Source: Tessaracoccus coleopterorum (GTDB lineage: Bacteria > Actinomycetota > Actinomycetes > Propionibacteriales > Propionibacteriaceae). Taken from it: 64,000 nt of DNA. Location of the stretch: assembly GCF_011174705.1 (NCBI RefSeq), contig NZ_JAANIJ010000001.1, forward strand, positions 806,001-870,000, written 5' to 3'. The position numbers were made by a program, and so were the translations under genes. Numbering within the stretch: the first letter of the stretch is position 1; each line of letters opens with the position of its first letter. Positions 39,530-51,422 of the stretch are shown piece by piece. The notes below the pieces were generated by a model that searched no databases, was not told the DNA's origin, and saw only the letters and a list, made by a program, of their open reading frames with translations.

Positions 39530-40734
39530 CTACAAGCCGGAAACCCGGTGCACTGTGACCCGCTCCCCTGCTCCACCGCATCCCTCTCCTCCGGCACCAC
39601 CGCCAGCCCGTCGGCCAGCGCCAGCGAGGCCACCAGGTGCGAGCCCGAGCCCAGCCGATGCACCGGCGAGACGCCATCAGGGCCGATCCGCACCGGGATG
39701 AACTGGCGCCGGCCCGCCGGTCCCCGCCAGCCCTCGACCACCGGGAGCGACTCGGCGGGCCATTCGGGCTCCAGCCGCCGAGGCGCGCGATCAGTGGCCT
39801 CGCGTAGACCCATGCCGAGACGAACACGCTGACGGGGTTGCCCGGCAGCCCGAGCATGGGCACGCGGCGTCCGTCGGGCGCGGTCAGCGTCCCCGAGGCC
39901 TGCGGCTTACCGGGCTGCATGGCCACCTTGTCGAACGACACGTCGCCCTCGACGACCTGGCGCACCACCTCGAACGCGCCCACCGACACCCCGCCGGAGG
40001 TCAGCACGAGGTCGGCCGACAGCGCCTCGGCGAGCGCTGCGCGGAACCGGGAGGGGTCGTCGTCGACGGCGGCGGCGGAGACGACCTCGGCGCCCCAGCC
40101 GCGGCACAGCCCCGCCAGCAGCACCGAGTTGGAGTCGGGGATCTGGCCGAACGCGAGGGGCTCCCCGCGGCGACCAGTTCGGAGCCCGTCGACAGCACGG
40201 CCACCCTGGGTCGCCGCACCAGGGGCACGCGGCCGTGACCGAGCGACACGGCGGCCGAGGCCGCTGCCGCCGACCAGCGCAGTCCTGCCGGCAGCGCCAC
40301 GGCCCCAGCCAGGAGGTCCTCCCCCGACGGCGCACGTGCCTACCCGCGGGCACCGGTTCGGCGACCGCCACCGTCGACGGCGGCGCGACGGCCCGGCGGG
40401 CTGATCGGTCTGTTCGACGGGGACGACCGAGTCGGCGCCGGGGGCATGGGCGCGCCGGTCATGATGCGGGCCGCCTCCCCTCCCCGACGGCGGGCACCGA
40501 GGTGGCACCGGCGGGGATGTCGCCCACCACGCGCAGCACGACCCCGGGCGCGAGGTCCGCCGCACGGACGGCGAACCCGTCCATGGCGGAGTTGTCGAAG
40601 GGCGGCACGTCGACCACGGCGGCCAGGTCGGCGGCGAGCGCGCGGCCGATGCCCTCCGCCACGGGCGTGACCTCGACGGGCAGCGGCGACCCGAGCGACA
40701 GCACCCGCGCCAGATGCTCCTCGACGGTCCTCAT
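39530..40734 (-). CDS. moeA: Molybdopterin molybdenumtransferase (frame-broken)
   Basis: ATG 40734 ([14 protein letters not shown]). Hallmarks: VDVPPFDNSAMDGFAVRA, IMTGAPMPPGADSVVPVE, RRPRVAVLSTGSELV, GQIPDSNSVLLAGL, DLVLTSGGVSVG, VAMQPGKPQASGTL and GLPGNPVSVFVS. It inserts molybdate into adenylated molybdopterin. The C-terminus ends best at the TAG at 39530 (ERVTVHRVSGL after one shift), 10 bp before moaC. Five or more frame changes. Confidence 0.93.
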
Positions 40735-41468
40735 CTGCGCGCCTTCCTGAGCGGCAGTTCCGACCAGCGCGACGTCACGGCATCCAGCAGCGCGACCCGA
40801 CCCACCAGGGGCTTCCCGAAGCCGGCCAGGAGCTTGACCGCCTCGACCGCCTCGAGCGACCCGATCTGGCCCACCATGGCGCCGAGCACCCCTATGTCGG
40901 TCGCCTTCGGGTAGTGCCCGTCTGCCGGTTCCTCCGGGATCAGGTCGCGCAGGTAGAGCCGATCGCCGTCGGCGTCCGGCACGCCGAAGACGGAGCACTG
41001 GCCCTGCATCCCGACGGCGGATGCCCACACCAGACGCGCTCCGACGGCCTCGGCGGCGTCGGACAGCATGAACTTGGCGCCGAACGTGTCGGTGCAGTCG
41101 AGCACCAGGTCGTAGCGCGTGAACAGCTCCCTCGCCCGCTCGGGGTCAGGTACTCGGGGTACACCTCGACGGTGACGTCCGGGTTCAGCGCCCGCAGCCG
41201 CTCGGCCCCGATTCGGCCTTGTTGCGGCCGAGCTCGGTGTGCAGCACCTGCCGCTGCATGTTCTTCAGTTCGACAGCGTCGCCATCGACCACGCCGATCC
41301 GGCCGACCCCTGCCGCGGCCAGGTACGGCAGCGCAGCCGAGCCGAGCCCGCCGGCCCCGATCACCAACACGGATGAGGCGAGCAGCCGGAGCTGTCCCTC
41401 CTCCCCATGCCGACGATGTCGAGGTTGCGCACGTAACGCTCCCGTTGTTCGGCGGAGAGCCCCGTCAC
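40731..41468 (-). CDS. moeB: MoeB/ThiF-family adenylyltransferase for MoaD (frame-broken)
   Basis: GTG 41468 ([20 protein letters not shown]) overlaps the moaE stop. [20 protein letters not shown] is the nucleotide loop, [17 protein letters not shown] and KAESA..L..LNPDV the MoeB core, [18 protein letters not shown] the catalytic Asp region, and QGQCSVF follows. It has no C-terminal rhodanese domain; ~245 residues. It adenylates the MoaD C-terminal glycine so sulphur can be loaded. The stop overlaps the moeA start. Frame changes near 41400, 41215 and 41145. Confidence 0.9.
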
Positions 41469-41890
41469 GGGCACTGCGACCATTCGTGCGTCCCGTCGAC
41501 GAAGAACTGCTTCTTCCAGATGGGGAGCCGATCCTTGATGGTGTCGACCAGGTCGGAGGCGCAGTCGAAGGCCTGCTTCCGGTGCGACGCGGCCACCGCC
41601 ACGTACAGGGCGACGCCACCGATGCCCAGCTCTCCGACCCTGTGTCGCGCCGCGATGGCGTGCACGCCATCGCGCTCCGCAAACTCGGCAACCACCCCGG
41701 CCATGGTTTCGGAGGCCGAAGGATGCCCCACGTACTCGATGCCGGTCACGGCCTTGCCGTGGTCGTGGTTGCGCACGATGCCCGCGAAGGTGACGACGGC
41801 GCCCGCCCGCTCATCGCTCACGAGGGCGAGCAGGGCGGCCCCGTCCACCTCTTCCCGGCTGACGTCGGCCACAGCGATTCTCGCCGTCAA
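41465..41890 (-). CDS. moaE: Molybdopterin synthase catalytic subunit
   Basis: Intact 141-residue gene. [76 protein letters not shown] and [16 protein letters not shown] are MoaE signatures, including the active-site Lys in PIWKKQ. With MoaD it adds the dithiolene sulphurs to cPMP. First gene of the moaE-moeB-moeA-moaC block, starting 63 bp after a narK gene. Confidence 0.97.
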   Translation of the reverse strand: MTARIAVADVSREEVDGAALLALVSDERAGAVVTFAGIVRNHDHGKAVTGIEYVGHPSASETMAGVVAEFAERDGVHAIAARHRVGELGIGGVALYVAVAASHRKQAFDCASDLVDTIKDRLPIWKKQFFVDGTHEWSQCP

Positions 41891-41953
41891 GGAAACACCT
41901 CCAGGTTGGGGCGGGCCGACGGTTCCGGTCCCGCAGGATCTGACCTGCCCGGG

Positions 41954-43346
41954 TCAGCTCGGCTTGGGAGCACCCGGACGGGCGTAGCGCCACCACGTGA
42001 TCGCAATGCACATTACCGCCCACGCGGCGCCGATGATGTAGAACGTCGTGGCGCTCATCAGGGTGAGACCGACGCCGAACAGGAACGGCCCGAACGCGGC
42101 GATGGCCGCCGTCCAGCCGATGACGCCGCCGGCCTGCCGCTTCTCGAAGATCATGGGCATCTGCTTGAACGTCGACGCGTTGCCGATGCCGGTGAACAGG
42201 AAGATGGCGAGCATGCCCCACAGGAACTGGTTGAAGTCGCCGCGCAGCGCCTCCGCACTGGAGATGTCGGGAGTGAGGGCGGGGATGGTGAAGATGATCG
42301 AGCCGAGGATGCCGATGCCGGAGATGAGCGTCCAGATGGCGCCCCCATCCGGTCGGTCAACGGGAGAACAGCACGCGGGCACCTGCGCTCACGAGCGCGC
42401 CGAGGAACACGAACTGGACGGGGTCGACCACCGAGTAGCCCTCGATCAGCACCGTCGCGTCGGCCCCGGTACCCGAGACGATGTCGGCGTTGCCCGCGCC
42501 GTAGAGGTTGATGATGAGCAGCGCGAACTGGGCCGCGAGGCCGGAGAACGTGCCGAACGTCATGATGTAGAGGAGCGTCATCCACCAGGTGTCCTGGTTC
42601 TTGAAGATGTCGAACTGCTGCTTGACGCTCGCCTTGATGGGCACCGAGCGCAGCACGACCCACGACCAGATGGCCACCACAATGATGATCGGGATGTAGA
42701 TGAGTGCCGCGTTCTGGTACCAGACCTCGACCGGCTCCTTGCTGGGCACCGTCAATGTCTGCGAGCCGAGGAACCCGAACAGGCCGAACCCGATCAGCCA
42801 CGGGGTCAGCAGCTGGACGAGCGAGACGCCGAAGTTGCCGATGCCAGCCTGGATGCCGAGCGCGGTGCCCTGCTTCGACCGCGGGAAGAAGAACGAGGTG
42901 GACGGCATGAAGCCGGAGAAGGCGCCGCCGCCGATGCCTGCCAGGAACGCGAGCGCGAGCAGGCGCCAGTACGGCACGTCGGGGTTGGTCACCTCGAAGC
43001 CCCAGCCGAGCATCGGCAGGATCAGCAGCAGGGTGGTCAGGGACACCATCTTGCGGGTGCCGATCTTGGGAGGCAGCACCATCCAGACCAGGCGCAGCAG
43101 GCCGCCGGAGAGGCCGGGCATCGACGTCAGCAGGAAGAGCTGGTTGTGCGTGAAGCTGTAGCCGAGAGCGTTGAGCTTGGGCACGATGGCGCTGGGCAGG
43201 AACCAGGCGACGAAGCACAGCGTCAGCGACACGGTGGACACGATCAGCGTGTTCCAGGCCAGCTTCTTGTCCCAGGTGGCCTCGTTCTCGGGGTCCCAGG
43301 AGACGAGCCAGTCGCCGTTGGTCTCAAGTCGGGTCGAGCTGCTCAC
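41954..43346 (-). CDS. narK: Nitrate/nitrite MFS transporter, NarK2-like (one frame break)
   Basis: GTG 43346 follows GGGAG. The N-terminal DWLVSWDPENEATWDKKLAW, ~12 helices and the nitrate signature GIGNFGVSLVQLLTPW with KQGTALGIQAG are typical of the NarK2-type nitrate/nitrite antiporter. One frame change near 42355, then LISGIGILGSIIFTIPAL to ...WWRYARPGAPKPS. About 460 residues. It lies directly after the other narK; paired NarK1-NarK2 carriers usually work as one unit importing nitrate and exporting nitrite. Confidence 0.93.
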
Positions 43347-43359
43347 GAGAGCTCCCTTT

Positions 43360-44681
43360 CTAGCGGTCGGTCGATGCTGCCTGCCAGGTCGGGGACTTCT
43401 CGTGCAGCATCTTGACGATGGTGAGGTGCATCCAGACGGCGCAGATGGCCACGAGGATGAAGATGCAGAAGAACGTGCTCGTCGGGAAGCCCGACCACGT
43501 CTTGGTGTAGGCGAACAGCGGCGGCAGGAAGAAGCCGCCCAGGCCGCCGAGCATGCCGACGAGGCCACCGACCGAGCCGACGTTGTCGGGAAGTACTCGG
43601 GAATGTGCTTGAACACGGCGGCCTTGCCGAACCCCATGGCGCAGCCGAGGACGAACACGAGGACCACGAACCAGAAGAGGTTCATGTGGTAGTGCAGGTG
43701 TTGCGTCTGGGCGCCGTCGGGATGGTTGATGGTGATGAAGCCGTTGGGCATCATGAGGATCCCGCTGGAGGCGAGCATCAGCGCGAACGTGGCATACATC
43801 ACCCTCCTGGCTCCCCAACGGTCGCTCATCCAGCCGCCGACGGGCCGGAGCAGCGAGGCGGGAAGATGAAGGTGGCGGTCAGGAGGCCCGCGGTGGTGAG
43901 GGTCACGCCGAAGTTGTCGACGTAGTACTTGGGCAGCCACGCCGACAGCGCCACGTAGGCGCCGAACACCGCCACGTAGTAGAGGCTGAACCGCCACACC
44001 CGCACGTTGCTCAGCGGTCGGAGCATCTCGCGGATCGGCTTGGACGCGCCAGCCGCGCGGTCGACGCGCGGCACGATCATCCAGGTGGCGAGGCCGACGA
44101 CGACGAGCAGGACGGCGTAGATGACGGGAATCAGCCGCCAGCCGCCGTTGATCCCGAGAACGTAGGTGGCGCCCGCGGTGGTGGCGATCAGCGGCGGGCC
44201 GATGAACTTCGTGACGGAGGCCCCACGTTGCCTGCGCCGAACACGCCCAGCGCGAGCCCCTGGCGTTCCTTGCCGAACCACGCCGAGTTCCAGGCGGTTC
44301 CCACCGAGAACAGGTTGCCGGCGAAGCCGACCAGGAAGGCCAGCAGGAGCAGCGCCGGGTAGCTGTCGGCGAACGACACCAGGTAGGCGGGCACCGCGGT
44401 GGCGAACAGGAGGAACAGCGTCACCTTCCTGCCGCCGATCCGGTCGGTCAGGATGCCCGCAGGCAGCCGCCACATGGAGCCGTTGAGCACGGCGAGCGCC
44501 GTGATCCAGGAGAGCTGCTCATCCGAGAGGCCGAACTCCTTCTGGATGGGACACCCAGGATGCCGAACATCAGCCACACCGCGAACATCAACGTGAACGC
44601 GATCGTCGACATCGTCAGGACGCGACCGGCGCCCTTGCCTGTGTCGTGGATGGGAGCGACCTCGATGAGTCGTGTGCTCAA
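43360..44681 (-). CDS. narK: Nitrate MFS transporter, NarK1-like (frame-broken)
   Basis: TTG 44681 overlaps the narI stop (TTGA). STIAFTLMFAVWLMFGILGV, FGLSDEQLSWITALAVLNGS, RLPAGILTDRIGGRKV, WNSAWFGKERQGLALGVFGA and GNVG followed by SVTKFIGPPLI match NarK1-type nitrate/H+ symporters. Frame changes near 44550, 44220, 43860 and 43590. About 440 residues. Part of the narGHJI-narK operon. Confidence 0.92.
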
Positions 44682-45436
44682 CGACGTGCCTTCTGGTTGT
44701 CGCGGGTGCCGACGGGATCCCACCCGCGGCCCTTGACGGTCTCCGAGTGGCGCGGCCGCTGGTCACGCGAGCGGTACACGATGTAGGGGCGGAAGAGGTA
44801 GTGAACCGGCGCCGAGAAGGCGTGCACGAGCCGGGTGAAGGGAATGATGGCGAACAGCGCCAGCGCGATCAGGACATGGAGTTGGAACTGCCAGGTCGCC
44901 GCGCCCATGGCCTCGACGTCGGGCTGGAAGGTGAACAGCGAACGGAACCACACCGAGACGGTCTCCCGGTAGTTGTGTTCCTCGCCGGTCGGCGTCTTGT
45001 CTCCGGTCAGCGTCGCGACCATCCCCAGCCCGATCACGGTGGCGAGCACCAGGTACATGAACTTGTCGTTCCAGGTGGTCGCCTTGAACACGGCACCGGT
45101 GGTGCGGCGCCGCACGATGAGCATGACGAGGCCGACGACCAGCGCGACGCCCGCCAGGCCACCGCCCCAGAACGCGCCCAGGTGGTACGCGTGCTGATCG
45201 AGGCCGATCCAGTCGGTGAACGCCTTCGGGATCAGCAGGCCGACGATGTGTCCCATCAGCACCGCGAGCAGCGCGAAGTGGAACAGCGGCGAGGCGATCT
45301 TCAGGAGCTTCGACTCGTACAGCTGCGACGAGCGGGTCGTCCAGCCGAACTGGTCATACCGGTACCGCCAGATCAGGCCGCCGATGAGGATCAGCAGGAC
45401 GAGGTAGGGCAGGACGCCCCACAGCAGGAAGTTCAT
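44678..45436 (-). CDS. narI: Respiratory nitrate reductase gamma subunit (cytochrome b)
   Basis: Intact 252-residue gene, ATG 45436 overlapping the narJ stop. Five membrane helices; heme b ligand His residues in PLFHFALLAVLMGHIVG and TWQFQLHVLIALALFAIIPF...RLVHAFSAP. It oxidises menaquinol and passes electrons to NarH. The C-terminal tail (RPYIVYRSRDQRP) is cytoplasmic. Confidence 0.97.
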   Translation of the reverse strand: MNFLLWGVLPYLVLLILIGGLIWRYRYDQFGWTTRSSQLYESKLLKIASPLFHFALLAVLMGHIVGLLIPKAFTDWIGLDQHAYHLGAFWGGGLAGVALVVGLVMLIVRRRTTGAVFKATTWNDKFMYLVLATVIGLGMVATLTGDKTPTGEEHNYRETVSVWFRSLFTFQPDVEAMGAATWQFQLHVLIALALFAIIPFTRLVHAFSAPVHYLFRPYIVYRSRDQRPRHSETVKGRGWDPVGTRDNQKARR

Positions 45437-46042
45437 CGGACGCTCCCTTGCAGTTGCGGGTAGGGCAGGAACGTCGGCTCGAGGCCGACGGTCTCGGACG
45501 GGGGCTCGCGATCAGGTCGCGTACCTCGGCGCGGGTCTTCGGCGACGGGCCGCCCAGCGCGTCACACACGGCGGCGACGACCCCTGCATGGGCAGCTTGT
45601 CCTCGGTGAGCCCGATCCGCAGCAGCTCGAGGGAGGCACGGTAGGCGTTGAGGATGCCGATGCCGAGCCGGGGCGAACCGGTCGCCGCGAACTCGAGGAC
45701 CATCGGCAGGTAGTCGGGCAGCTCGCCGTCAAGGTCGACCACAAGGCCCGAGTCGCGGTAGGTCTGCTTGATGGAGGCGAGCACCTCACCTCGGCGACGG
45801 GTGTCCCCGTCGGTCCAGTACGTCAGGTGCAGCGCGTGACGGCGCGACAGGTCGAACTCCTGCACATGCCACGACTGCAGTTCCATGATCGGCATGGAGC
45901 GCAGGTGGGCCAGTACGGGAGCGAACCGCTGTGCCGCGCCCGCCTCGGCCGAAGCCTCCTCGATCAGGTCGAGCCGGGCCAGCAGGTTCTCGTCGGGATA
46001 GCCGAGCAGCAGCGCGGCGGCCTGGAAGATCACACCGCTCAT
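45433..46042 (-). CDS. narJ: Nitrate reductase molybdenum cofactor assembly chaperone (frame-broken)
   Basis: ATG 46042 (MSGVIFQAAALLLGYPDENL) overlaps the narH stop. MELQSWHVQEFDLSRRHALH and LTYWTDGDTRRRGEVLASIK are the NarJ core; LDGELPDYLPMVLEFAA follows. Frame changes near 45580 and 45510 lead to the final FLPYPQLQGSVR. NarJ binds NarG and helps cofactor insertion before membrane attachment. Confidence 0.93.
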
Positions 46043-47624
46043 CAGGCACCGCTCGCATCCTGCTGGCGCGCCTTGGCGTCGGCATAGCTCTCGATCGCCA
46101 CGGGCACCAGGCGACCCGACGACGACCCGAAGCCGTGGTCGTAGACGCCCGCGCCGCCCATGGTCCCCTCGAAGTCGACGGAGCAGCCCATCTCCTCCAG
46201 GTTGTGCGCCTGTTCGGAGTGGGCCTTCGGGATCACGTAGCGGTCCTCGTACTTGGCGATGGCCAGCAGCCGGTACATCTGTTCGATGGCGGCGCCGTCC
46301 ATGCCGACGGCCTCGGCGAGTTCGGGCTGCCGCTCCCGCCCGAGCGTGACATCACGCATGTAGGAACGCATGGCGGCAAGCTTCTGCAGGACGCCCGTGA
46401 CCACCGCGGAGTCGCCGGCGGTGAACAGCTCCGCCAGGTACTCCACCGGGATGCGCAGGGCGTCGATGGCGCCGAAGAGGTTCCCTCCGGCCTCCGAGTC
46501 GTGGCCCTGGTCCTTCAGCAGGTCGACCACCGGCGACAGCGGCGGCACGTACCAGACCATCGGCATGGTGCGGTACTCCGGGTGCAGCGGCAGGGCGACC
46601 TTGAAGTGCTTGATCAGTGCGTAGACGGGCGAGCGCTGGGCGGCGGCGATCCAGTCGGTCGGGATGTCGTTGGCCTTGGCGTCGGCGATCACCTGCGGGT
46701 CGTTGGGGTCGAGCATCAGGTCGAGTTGGGCCTCGTACAGGTCCTTCTCGTCTGCCAGTGCCGCCTCGGTCACGCGGTCGGCGTCGTACAGGATGACGCC
46801 GATGTAGCGCAGTCGACCGACGCACGTCTCCGCGCAGACCGTCGGGAGGCCCACCTCGAGGCGCGGGTAGCAGAAGGTGCACTTCTCGGCCTTGCCGGAG
46901 CGGTGGTTGAAGTAGATCTTCTTGTACGGGCAACCGGTGATGCACTGGCGCCAGCCGCGGCAGCGGTCCTGGTCGACCAGCACGATGCCGTCCTCGGCGC
47001 GCTTGTAGATGGCACCCGAAGGGCAGGCCGCCATGCACGACGGGTTGAGGCAGTGCTCACAGATGCGGGCACGAAGAACATGAACGTCTTCTCGTACTCC
47101 GCCTTGATCTGGATGTTCGCCTCTTCACGCAGCTTCCTGACGATCGGGTCCTCGTCGATGGTCTCGGCGATGCCACCGAGCGAGTCATCCCAGTTCGCGG
47201 ACGCCTTGATGGCCATATCGTCGCCGGTGATCAGCGACTTGGGCCGGGCAACCGGGAAGTCGTCGCCGAGCGGTGCCTGGATCAGCTGCTCGTAGTCGTA
47301 GGTCCACGGCTCGTAGTAGTCGTCCATGCCCGGCTGCACCGGGAGGCGAAGATGCTGAGCAGCTTCTTGAACCGGCCGCCGGAGCGGAGCTTGAGCCTGC
47401 CCGACTTGGTGCGGACCCAACCGCCCTGCCACTTCTCCTGGTCCTCGTAGGTGCGGGGTAGCCGAGCCCGGGCGGGTCTCGACGTTGTTGAACCACACGT
47501 ACTCGGTGCCGGCCCGGTTGGTCCACGCCTGTTTGCAGGTCACCGAGCAGGTGTGGCATCCGATGCACTTGTCGAGGTTCATCACCATGGCGACCTGGGC
47601 CATGACGCGGCGCTTCTTCGCCAT
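46042..47624 (-). CDS. narH: Respiratory nitrate reductase beta subunit (frame-broken)
   Basis: ATG 47624 ([20 protein letters not shown]). Four Fe-S motifs in order: CIGCHTCSVTCKQAW, CEHCLNPSCMAACPSG, CRGWRQCITGCPYKK (Trp in the second position series gives the 3Fe-4S cluster) and CTFCYPRLEVGLPTVCAETC. Length ~525 residues, as in other NarH. It relays electrons from NarI to NarG in the cytoplasm. Frame changes near 47465, 47345 and 47070. Confidence 0.96.
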
Positions 47625-50600
47625 CAGTACTGCACCTCCTGGGAGCGGCGACGCACGGTCGAGACGATGTCCCGCTGCACGCCGGTGGGCCGATGTAGTT
47701 GAAGGCGTAGGCCTGGTGGGCGTAGCCGCCGATCAGGTGGGTCGCCTTGAGCAGGATGCGGGTCACCGAGTTGTGGATGCCGCCGCGGCGGCCGGTGGCC
47801 TCCGACTTCGGCGTGTCGATGGTGCGCTCCTGCGCGTGCTGCACGTAGCAGATGCCGTCGGGCAGCTTCGGGGTGACGACGGCCCGCGCCACGAAGACGC
47901 CGTTGGCGTTGGTCAGCTCGATCCAGTCGTTGTCGGCCACGCCGATCGATTTCGCGTCCCCGACGCTCAACCAGGCCTGTGGCCCTCCTCTGCCGAGCGA
48001 GAGCATGAACAGGTTGTCCTGGTACTCGGAGTGGATCGACCACTTGTTGTGCACCGTCAGGTAGCGCAGCGTGATGGCCTTCTCCCGTTGGGGCCGAGCT
48101 CGGGTTCGCCGTAGGCGGTGGTCATGTCGAGCGGTGGCCGGAAGGTCGGCAGGTTCTCGCCCGCGTCGGTCATCCAGTCGTGGTCGAGGAAGAAGTGCAT
48201 GCGTCCCGACAGGGTGTGCCAGGGCTTGAGTCGCTCCGTGTTGATGGTGAACGCCGCGTAGCGCCGGCCTCCGGTCTCCGAGCCCGACCACTCCGGGGAG
48301 GTGATCACCGGTTGCGGCGACGCCTGCGTCGACGCGAACGTGATGAGTTTCTCCTCCGACCCGGCCGAGAGGTCGGCCAGCTTGCGGCCGGTCCTCTTCT
48401 CGAGGGTGTGGAAGCCCTGGGTGGCCAGTTCCCCGTTGGTGGTGCCGGAGAAGGTCAGGATGGCCTCGGCGAGGCGGGCGTCGGTGTTGATGGCCGGGCG
48501 ACCCTCGGCGGGCCGGACGGGTAGACGCCGTGCAGCTTCGCGAGCCGGTCGACCTGGTGGGACACGTCGTAGGTGACGTTCTTGATGGTGAAGCCGAGCT
48601 TCTCGGCGAGCGGCCCGACGGTGGCGAGCTTGTCGGCGATCGCGGTGTAGTCGCGCTCGACCACCTGCAGCACCGGGGCGTTCTTCCCCGGCACGACGGG
48701 CAGGTCGGTGCCGCGCCACTCCGGGACGTGGCCGCCCGGCTGCGCGATCTGGCCCGGGTGTCGTGCTGCAGGGCCACCGCGACCAGGTCCTTGCGGGTGT
48801 CGAGGCGGCCCTTGGCCAGCTCGGACAGCTTGTGGGCCAGATCGGTGAACACGTCGAAGTCGGTGCGGGTCTCCCACGGCGGGTCGATGGCCGGGTGAAG
48901 GCGTGCACGTAGGGTGCATGTCGGTCGAGCTCAGGTCGTGCTTCTCGTACCAGGTGGCGGCGGGCAGCACGATGTCGGACAGCAGCGTCGAGCTGGTCAT
49001 CCGGAAGTCGGCGGTGATCAGAAGGTCGAGCTTCCCCTCGGGCGCCTCGTCGTGCCACACGACGTCGCGGGGCCGCTCGTCGGCGCCGTGGCCGTTGGGC
49101 ATCACATTGTTGTGGGTGCCGAGGAGGTGCTTGAGGAAGTACTCGTTGCCCTTGGCCGACGACCCGAACAGGTTGGAGCGCCACAGGATCATGGTGCGCG
49201 GCCAGTTCTGCGGGCGTCGATGTCCTCGACGGAGCTCTTGAGCTCCCCCGACTTCAGCCTGGCCGCGATGTAGTCCTGCGGGGTGGCGTACTCGCCACGC
49301 TCGACGGCCGCGGTTGCCTCGTCGGCGAGGTCGAGCGGGTTGGCGTCGAACTGCGGGTAGAACGGCATCCAGCCGAGCCGGTGGGCAAGGGCGACCGAGT
49401 CGGCGGTGTGTTGCCCGTCGAGCGAGCCGGTCGAGAGCGGCGACTTGATCCGGTCGGCGGAGAAGCCGTCGGTGCGCCACTGGTCGGTGTGCATGTACCA
49501 GTAGGCGGTGCCGATCATGGTGCGCGGCGGGCGCGACCAGTCGAGCGCGTTGGCCATGTTGAACCAGCCCGTCATCGGGCGGCACTTCTCCTGGCCGACG
49601 TAGTGCGCCCAACCGCCGCCGTTGCGGCCGATGCAGCCGGTCATCATGAGCAGCGCGATGATCGCGCGGTAGGTGACGTCGGCGTGGAACCAGTGGCAGA
49701 TGCCCGCGCCGATGATGATCATCGTGCGGCCCTTCGACTCCTCCGAGTTGGAGGCGAACTCGCGGGCGGTGCGGATGCAGGCCTCGGCGGGCACCGATGT
49801 GATCTCGGCCTGCCAGGCGGGCGTGTACGGCACGGTCGCGTCGTCGTATCCGGCGGCCCAGGTGCCGGGCAGATCGTCGCGACCAACGCCGTACTGGGCG
49901 AGCATCAGGTCGAACACGGTGGTGACGAGCCTGCCCTCGACGAGGCGGGCGGGCACACCGCGCCGCACCACCGAGCCCTCGCCCCTCGGGTCCTCGAAGC
50001 AGGGCAGCGCGACCTCGACGCCGTCGGCGCCGTCCTGGCCGAGCAGGGTGAGGGCCGGGCGCAGTTCGCCGAGGTCGAGGTTCCAGTTGCCCTGGTCCTC
50101 CTCGTTGTAGCGGAAGCCCATCGAGCCGTTCGGGACTGCGGGGGCCGAGGTGGCCTCGTCCCAGATGACGGTCTTGAACGCGGCGTCGGCGCGTGAGGCC
50201 TCGGCCGGCAGGTCGGCCGCGGTGAGGAACTTGCCCGGCACGAGGCCGTGTCCGTCGGGGTGCTCCACCAAGGTGATCAGCATCCCGAAGTCGGTGTACT
50301 GCTTGACGTAGCCGTCGAAGTAGTCGACCTGCCGGTCGATGAAGTTCTCCTTGAGGATGACGTGGCCCATCGCCATCGCGAGCGCCGCATCGGTGCCCGC
50401 CTGGGCGGGCAGCCACTCGTCGGCGAACTTCACGTTGTCCGCGTAGTCGGGGCTGACGGTGACCACCTTGGTGCCGCGGTAGCGGACCTCGGCCATCCAG
50501 TGCGCGTCGGGGTGCGGGTGACGGGGACGTTGGAGCCCCACATCATCAGGTAGGTCGAGTCCCACCAGTCGCCCGACTCGGGCACGTCGGTCTGGTCACC

Positions 50601-51328
50601 GAACACCTGCGGGCTGGCCACGGGCAGGTCTGCGTACCAGTCGTAGAAGCTGGTCATGGCGCCGCCGATGAGGTGCGTGAAGCGGGTGCCGATCGCGTGG
50701 CTGACCATGCTCATGGCGGGGATCGGGGAGAACGACACGCACCGGTCGGGGCCGTAGAACTTGATCGTGTTGACGTAGGAGGCTGCGGCGATCTCCATCG
50801 CCTCGTCCCACGAGATCCGCACCAGGCCACCCTTGCCGCGCGCCTGCTGGTAGCGGCGGCGCTTGACCGGGTCGGTCGAGATCTCGCGGAAGGCCTCGAC
50901 GGGGTCACCGAGGCGCTTCTTCGCCTCCCGGTACATCTCGATGAGGACGCCACGGCCGTACGGGTAGCGCACCCGGGTCGGCGAGTAGGTGTACCAGGAG
51001 AAGGCCGCGCCGCGGGGCAGCCGCGGGGCTCGTACTCGGGCCGGTCAGGGCCGGTGGTCGGGTAGTCGGTCTGCTGCGACTCCCACGTGATGATGCCGTC
51101 CTTGACGTACACCTTCCAGGAGCACGAACCGGTGCAGTTGACGCCGTGCGTCGAGCGGACGACCTTGTCGTGGCTCCAGCGGTCCCGGTAGAACACGTCA
51201 CCCGCGCGCCCTCCCTGTCGGAAGACCGCCCTGCCGTCGTCGGTCTCGTCCCACTTGGAGAAGAAGCGCCCGAGCTTGAGGAGGGCCTCGGATGCCGGCC
51301 CGTCGATGCGCGCGGAATCAGTACTCAT
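47624..51328 (-). CDS. narG: Respiratory nitrate reductase alpha subunit (frame-broken)
   Basis: ATG 51328 ([20 protein letters not shown]). FS0 cluster ligands in [20 protein letters not shown] (His-x3-Cys-x3-Cys), the molybdenum-ligand Asp in [71 protein letters not shown] and [20 protein letters not shown]. About 1230 residues, normal for NarG. It holds bis-MGD and reduces nitrate to nitrite in the cytoplasm. First gene of narGHJI-narK-narK. Frame changes near 51020, 50515, 49215, 48920, 48750, 48510, 48090 and 47690. Confidence 0.97.
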
Positions 51329-51422
51329 GCGGGTAAGCCTTACAGGTTTACTACGATTTGTCAGACTAATTTGGAATTACCGAGATTTTTGGGACAACCC
51401 GCCTAGCCACGACGCGGAACGC
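51329..51422 (-). promoter_or_regulatory. nar operon promoter region with inverted repeat
   Basis: This AT-rich 94-bp gap between mobA and narG contains, 9 nt before the narG start, GTAAGCC TTACA GGTTTAC (51337-51355, plus strand), a dyad with one mismatch, and next to it TTTACTACGATTTG. No CRP/FNR or GlxR-type box is seen. The dyad is a candidate operator for anaerobic or nitrate control. Confidence 0.4.

Noticed and set aside
51329..51422. FNR, CRP/GlxR or NarL boxes upstream of narG
   Set aside because: No TTGAT-N4-ATCAA, TGTGA-N6-TCACA or NarL heptamer pair is visible; only an unrelated dyad.
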